Position numbers and translations under genes: made by a program. Below, in pieces: positions 45,125 to 48,884 of a stretch of DNA of 48,884 bases (its first letter is position 1; every line of letters begins with the position of its first letter). The notes under the pieces are model-generated. The model was given only the letters and a program-made list of their open reading frames with translations, was not told where the DNA came from and did not search any database. The DNA is from JBCDGZ01 sp038750655. Lineage in GTDB: Bacteria; Bacteroidota; Bacteroidia; Chitinophagales; Saprospiraceae. The stretch spans positions 1-48,884 of the forward strand of contig JBCDGZ010000049.1 in the NCBI GenBank assembly GCA_038750655.1, read 5' to 3'.

Positions 45125-45778
45125 ATGGTCAACGAACATCACTTCAAGGTCGAGCGCACCGCGCATTATTATACGATCGGTCAGCCGGGGCCGCATATTA
45201 AACGCTTTTGGTTGGTTTGTCATGGTTACGGGCAGCTGGCCAGTCAGATTATTCATAAGTTTAGAGATTTTGATGATGGACAAACGCTGGTGTTGGCGGC
45301 CGAAGGCCTCTCGCGATTTTATTGGAAAGGGGTCTCAGGTCAGGTGGGGGCCTCTTGGATGACCAGCAAGGATCGCTTGGAGGAAATTGAAGATTACTGC
45401 CGAATGCTCGATCAGCTTTATCACCAATATGTTCCGCAATGCTCCGACGAGGTAAAAATCACCTTTTTTGGCTTTTCTCAAGGCTGCGCTACCCACTGCC
45501 GCTGGCTGCACAGCCGCTGTCCGCATTTTGCTCATCTGGTGCTCTGGGCCGGCATCTTCCCCGACGATTTGGATTACCGCCCGCTGAGTGATTATTTGCA
45601 CAACAAATCCATCCATTTACTTTACGGTGATCAAGACCAATTTCTCACACCAGAACGTATCGAAAAGCTGCACGCCCTAATCAAGGATAAAGGATTGACA
45701 GTCGACATTCATCCCTTCGAAGGCAAGCACGAGATATTACGCCCCATCTTGAATCAGTTGGCAGAAAGGTTATCTTGA
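45125..45778 (+). CDS. Alpha/beta hydrolase (carboxylesterase-like)
   Basis: From ATG 45125 the protein has 217 residues. It has the nucleophile elbow GFSQG (Ser118), Asp in YGDQDQF (D169 or D171) and His202 in GKHEI, a full catalytic triad of the phospholipase/carboxylesterase type. The oxyanion loop is LVCHGYGQ (30-37). The frame is open upstream to a TTG at 45032 and an ATG at 45035. I prefer 45125, because the extra 31 residues look unlike protein and a TACCTTTA promoter-like motif lies within them. Substrate is unknown. It is convergent with a decayed cyclase. Confidence 0.85.
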   Translation: MVNEHHFKVERTAHYYTIGQPGPHIKRFWLVCHGYGQLASQIIHKFRDFDDGQTLVLAAEGLSRFYWKGVSGQVGASWMTSKDRLEEIEDYCRMLDQLYHQYVPQCSDEVKITFFGFSQGCATHCRWLHSRCPHFAHLVLWAGIFPDDLDYRPLSDYLHNKSIHLLYGDQDQFLTPERIEKLHALIKDKGLTVDIHPFEGKHEILRPILNQLAERLS

Positions 45779-46499
45779 CGCAGGGGGATTGGATTTTTAA
45801 TAGGAACAAGATAACTGGCCTCTTGAGGCCCCAAACGCTGCTCCTTCTTGAGGGTAATCAATGGGAAGGGTTGTTCTACGACTTTCGAAATAGTATGTAT
45901 CCTCACTTCTTTCGTCTTCCCTTTCAAGCGAACACTTCTCATAAATTCCGATTGAATGCGCAGGTCTACGCCAAAGTCTTCCTAAAAGCAATCCTGAATC
46001 AGCTGGCTGTACTTGAAATGCCCCAACTGCTCGGCGAGCGCCGTCGAACTTTTCAAATCTAAAAACATAAAAATGCGCCATTCCTCCTTCGGATTCTTGT
46101 ACCGTCCGATGAGCAATTTTAAAAACACTCCCCTCCCAAATTTGTCAGTGATAATAACCAGCATCGAAAAGACAAAGGAGGCAATCAGGATATAAAATAG
46201 GTAAGACCAAAAGGCGCGATCGCTGAACCACCAACCCAATTCCAAATCAAAAGACAAGCCACTGATTGATGACAACATCCGCAGGATAAAATCGAAGACC
46301 AGCGTGATAAGGGTGCCGAACAAGAGTCCAATTATGATGCAGCTGGCCATGCCTTCTCAGAGTTCGCCGCCACTGAGGTAGAGCGGAATCAGGCCGAGTA
46401 CTTGCAGAATCCCTTCTTGAAAGCGGCTGTAAATTCATGGCAGACCTGCTCGTTTGATCTTTTGAAGATGTCCAGCCTCTCGTTGCTTAAATTACCCAT
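45754..46499 (-). pseudogene. Decayed class III adenylate/guanylate cyclase
   Basis: The remnants line up with a membrane-anchored class III nucleotide cyclase of Bacteroidota. 46350-45985 encodes two or three transmembrane helices, then the start of the catalytic domain (EEWRIFMFLDLKSSTALAEQ, then LGHFKYSQLIQDCF). A TAG at 45982-45984 follows. The same frame then resumes with the end of the domain (SVRLKGKTKEVRIHTISKV), so about 130 residues of the catalytic core are missing. Upstream there is an in-frame TGA at 46357-46359 and a frame change. An ATG at 46499 opens a short 5' fragment. It should make no active cyclase. Confidence 0.8.
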
Positions 46500-46508
46500 G
46501 ATAAAATA

Positions 46509-47117
46509 TCAATGCATTCGATCACCTCGTATCGAAAGCCGGTCCATAATTCCCGCCTCATAAGCCAAGTATTCCTTCCAGCGTTGGCTTACCTTCTCCG
46601 CATCGCCATAGGTCTTCGCCAGATCGATAAACAGGCGGTAGTGGCCCGCCTCGGCGACCATAAAAGTATGGTAGAACTTCTTGAGGTGATCATCATTGAT
46701 GTGGAGAGAAAGCAGGCGAAAACGCTCACAGCTGCGCGCCTCAATCAGGGCACAAACCAGCAATCGTTCTACCAGCCGATCCTCGCGGCTACCGCCCTTT
46801 TTCTGAAACTTGAGCAGCTCATTCACATACTCATCCTTACGCTGGGCCCCCAGCTTCAGCTCGCGCTTATCCAGCTCGGCCAATACCAGCCGAAAGTGCC
46901 CCCATTCTTCCGTAACAATCGGAGCCAGCTCACGCACCATTTTAATCTTATCCGGGTATTGTTGGATCAGAGAGATGCAAGAAGTAGCAGCTTTTTGCTC
47001 ACAATAGGCGTGATCGGTCAAAATTTCGCCCAAATCCTTTTCCGCAAGGTTAACCCAGCGGGGGTCTGTCGGTAGTTTCAGACCTAACTTGGTCTTTGAT
47101 TCGCTTTGTTGATTCAT
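46509..47117 (-). CDS. miaE: tRNA-(ms2io6A)-hydroxylase
   Basis: This 202-residue di-iron monooxygenase hydroxylates 2-methylthio-N6-isopentenyladenosine at position 37 of tRNAs. The ferritin-like ligands are in place: E40 (DHAYCEQKAA), E71 and H74 (EEWGHF), E126 (EARSCERF), E156 and H159 (AEAGHY). Length is typical. The ATG at 47117 is chosen over a TTG 24 nt upstream. It lies 8 nt after the preceding gene's stop, so they share an operon. miaA and miaB are not in the window. Confidence 0.93.
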   Translation of the reverse strand: MNQQSESKTKLGLKLPTDPRWVNLAEKDLGEILTDHAYCEQKAATSCISLIQQYPDKIKMVRELAPIVTEEWGHFRLVLAELDKRELKLGAQRKDEYVNELLKFQKKGGSREDRLVERLLVCALIEARSCERFRLLSLHINDDHLKKFYHTFMVAEAGHYRLFIDLAKTYGDAEKVSQRWKEYLAYEAGIMDRLSIRGDRMH

Positions 47118-47125
47118 AGTTATAA

Positions 47126-48460
47126 CTAACCTTTTAAACAATCGAATTGTTCGATGAAAAAATCCAGCTCATACACTTCGTAATCCTCGTATCCCGTTCC
47201 CCAGACGACGCGGACCTTGTCCACCTCATTCTTGCGCAGAATCTTCTCCGCCGAAGAGTCAATATTGTACTTTGCGCGATAGGTCACCGAACGCTCCAAG
47301 GGGTCGGGAATGCCGATGTCGGTCTTGGCATTGAAGAGCTTAACGGTGCTACCATCCAGGAAGCGCACCGTCAGTGGGCTGCCCTTTTCCAGCACCCCAA
47401 ATTCTCGCTGGGCGTTTTCCGAGCGAATTTTGAAGGTGAGGTAGAGAAAATTATAGCCTCCGGAAATGGAGGACAGGTAGCCCTGGCAGCTGATGTAGTC
47501 CAAGCCTTTCATATAGGGGCGCAGTTGGTCGCTGGTGTAAGCAAAAAACTGGCGGCTGGCCACATCGCGGCGGCGCTTCCCGCTGAATTCGTCGATGGCA
47601 TCAAAGGCCATATCGCAGGGAGCCTTCGGCGGGTTGAGGATCACATCCATCGAGGCGGGCCGTGCCTTGAAAGTCTTGGTGTTGACATTGCCCTCCATAT
47701 CAGAAGCCGGCGTGGGGTTAACGAAGGTCTCTTCGCCTACTTGACGGCGTCTTTTCTTGGGTTGCTCCGCATCTTGACTGGCAATGTCAGACGGAGAGGA
47801 GACCTCCTTACTGTTCATTTTGGCCAGCATCTTATCGCGCTTGGCTTTGGTCATATTGATCATACGATTCATCTGCTGCGACTTCTTCTGGGCCTTTTTC
47901 AAGTCCGATTTGGCCACTTTCTCCTCTGCTTTGGCCTCCTCCAGCTGCTTTTCGAGCGCGATAATATCATCGACCGAATATTCGATATTTTCATTGGCTT
48001 CCTTGATTTCTTCTTCCAAAGACGCCCGCTTGAAAGCCGCTGCCTCCAACTCATTCTGGGCATTGAGCGCCCCATTACTAGCCTCCTTAGCTCGGGCGAT
48101 GGCCTCTTGGCGGGCCTCTTCCTCCGCAACGGGGTCCAGCTGCTCTCCCTTGGCTTTGCGCGGAGATTTGGGGCTGTCCGGCTGGTCCTCTTGCTCCATC
48201 TTTTCCAACATCTTCTGTCGCTTGCGCTCTAGCTTCTCCCGGCGCTTGCGGTCCTTCTTCGTCTCCAACTTATCCGCAGGTGCGGCGGGGTCCGCTTGCT
48301 GCGCCTCCGTCTTTTCATTAAAGTATTTCCAAGTGCCATCCGGGTAGACAATCACCTTTTCCCCATCCTCATTGGTCGTCACCTGTTGGGCCTGCGTCGA
48401 TAGCCCGCTGAAAAGCAACAGGGCGAATATCATATAAGCAAAAAATTGTCTAAATTGCAT
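47126..48460 (-). CDS. Secreted coiled-coil protein of unknown function
   Basis: I do not recognise this 444-residue protein. A signal peptide (1-24, ending GLSTQA) is followed by a short beta motif (GEKVIVYPDGTWKYF, 33-47, resembling the DGTWKY motif of other Bacteroidota secreted proteins). A long, highly charged coiled coil follows (about 65-215, rich in E, K, A, Q). The C-terminal domain of about 190 residues contains CDMAFDAIDEFSGKRRR and DYISCQGYLSSISGGY. It has no T9SS sorting domain. It could be a periplasmic or outer-membrane scaffold. It heads a two-gene operon with miaE. Confidence 0.8.
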   Translation of the reverse strand: MQFRQFFAYMIFALLLFSGLSTQAQQVTTNEDGEKVIVYPDGTWKYFNEKTEAQQADPAAPADKLETKKDRKRREKLERKRQKMLEKMEQEDQPDSPKSPRKAKGEQLDPVAEEEARQEAIARAKEASNGALNAQNELEAAAFKRASLEEEIKEANENIEYSVDDIIALEKQLEEAKAEEKVAKSDLKKAQKKSQQMNRMINMTKAKRDKMLAKMNSKEVSSPSDIASQDAEQPKKRRRQVGEETFVNPTPASDMEGNVNTKTFKARPASMDVILNPPKAPCDMAFDAIDEFSGKRRRDVASRQFFAYTSDQLRPYMKGLDYISCQGYLSSISGGYNFLYLTFKIRSENAQREFGVLEKGSPLTVRFLDGSTVKLFNAKTDIGIPDPLERSVTYRAKYNIDSSAEKILRKNEVDKVRVVWGTGYEDYEVYELDFFIEQFDCLKG

Positions 48461-48474
48461 GATGTTTTAGTTAA

Positions 48475-48519
48475 TTCAAGTTGCGGTTCAATATTGAAAG
48501 ATGCAATGCAACTTGGGTA
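48475..48519. repeat. Dispersed palindromic element, copy C
   Basis: This stretch shares both arms with 13551-13595 (TTCAAGTTGCG at one end, GCAACTTGG near the other) and has the same 45-base length, while the loop differs. It sits 15 nt upstream of the start of the minus-strand gene at 48460. Confidence 0.6.
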
Positions 48520-48568
48520 CGTTATTAAACTGATTTCGGGAACCCAAAATTACATAAAAATCGAATAA

Positions 48569-48884
48569 ATGAATAAGGTGATTCAACTTGCAGTGCTGGC
48601 CTTGTTACTCACAGGCTGCAATCAACTCAGTGACGCTAATAAGTCCAACGCTAAAAAATCAAGCTTAAGTTTCGAAAATATACCCGTGAACTACCCCAAT
48701 ACCCAAAAAGATACCTCCGTAGTCGATGATTACCACGGTAAATCGGTAGCCGACCCCTACCGCTGGCTAGAAGATGATAATGCCGAAACCACAAAAAACT
48801 GGGTCGTAGAACAAAATAAAGCCACCTTCGGCTATCTGGATAATATTCCCTACCGCGATGCTATCGAGGAGCGGCTGGAAAAAC
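48569..48884 (+). CDS. Prolyl oligopeptidase (S9A) lipoprotein, partial
   Basis: Only the first 105 codons are in the window. The protein has a lipoprotein signal (LALLLTGC, Cys16). The N-terminal landmark of S9A prolyl endopeptidases follows: DDYHGKSVADPYRWLEDDN, then WVVEQNKATFGYLDNIPYRD. The family cleaves short peptides after proline with a Ser-Asp-His triad at the C-terminus, which is outside the window. It is divergent from the coiled-coil gene. Confidence 0.9.
   Translation, partial: MNKVIQLAVLALLLTGCNQLSDANKSNAKKSSLSFENIPVNYPNTQKDTSVVDDYHGKSVADPYRWLEDDNAETTKNWVVEQNKATFGYLDNIPYRDAIEERLEK

Noticed and set aside
47147..48232. 361-residue open frame opposite the coiled-coil gene
   Set aside because: It mirrors the repetitive codons of the coiled coil and has no signal or domain.

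Overview
The window is a piece of chromosome from a Bacteroidota bacterium. The best match is the Saprospiria group (Lewinella- or Haliscomenobacter-like), and that finer placement is inference. Evidence: four predicted cargo proteins with type IX secretion (T9SS) C-terminal sorting domains, a PorP/SprF outer-membrane protein beside a giant PKD-repeat adhesin, DUF4252 and DUF6090 proteins, and several TAnnTTTG promoter motifs of the Bacteroidota type. No tRNA, rRNA, CRISPR array, transposase or phage gene was seen. The genes are mostly chromosomal housekeeping and cell-envelope genes.

Layout. 1-9 kb: a partial secreted carboxypeptidase-regulatory-domain protein, a bacterial alpha-2-macroglobulin lipoprotein with an intact thioester motif, a LON-domain protein and an unrecognised helical-repeat protein. 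9-10.5 kb: an AT-rich gap with a candidate structured small RNA ending in a strong intrinsic terminator, then a small helical protein. 10.5-15.4 kb: a fatty acid desaturase, then an opposing operon of ECF sigma factor, anti-sigma factor and three tandem secreted DUF4252 proteins, then a small basic ORF and a cluster of heptamer and palindromic repeats. 15.4-20.4 kb: LptF/LptG permease, PAP2 phosphatase, a beta-propeller lipoprotein and xseA-xseB. 20.4-30.6 kb: a CotH-kinase/lamin-tail T9SS protein, a GC-rich gap, sucC, a DUF4442 protein, a two-TM protein, a secreted metzincin-like protease, mdh, a peroxiredoxin-like protein, three hairpin repeats and a VWA protein.

30.6-42 kb: a large secreted T9SS protein, a GH47 alpha-mannosidase-like lipoprotein, a Kbp/YgaU-like BON-LysM protein, PorP/SprF and an 1856-residue PKD adhesin. 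42-48.9 kb: a secreted unknown, a DUF6090 protein, a cysteine-desulfurase-like PLP enzyme, an alpha/beta hydrolase, a decayed class III nucleotide cyclase, MiaE, a coiled-coil secreted unknown and the start of a prolyl oligopeptidase lipoprotein.

How parts work together. The sigma/anti-sigma/DUF4252 block looks like one self-contained envelope-response operon. The PKD adhesin and PorP form the usual T9SS cargo and anchor pair. sucC and mdh are TCA-cycle enzymes, but they are not adjacent. The most unusual signals outside genes are three families of hairpin elements. One of them appears between genes at 13.55 kb and 48.48 kb and again inside the 3' end of xseA, where it encodes the protein tail.
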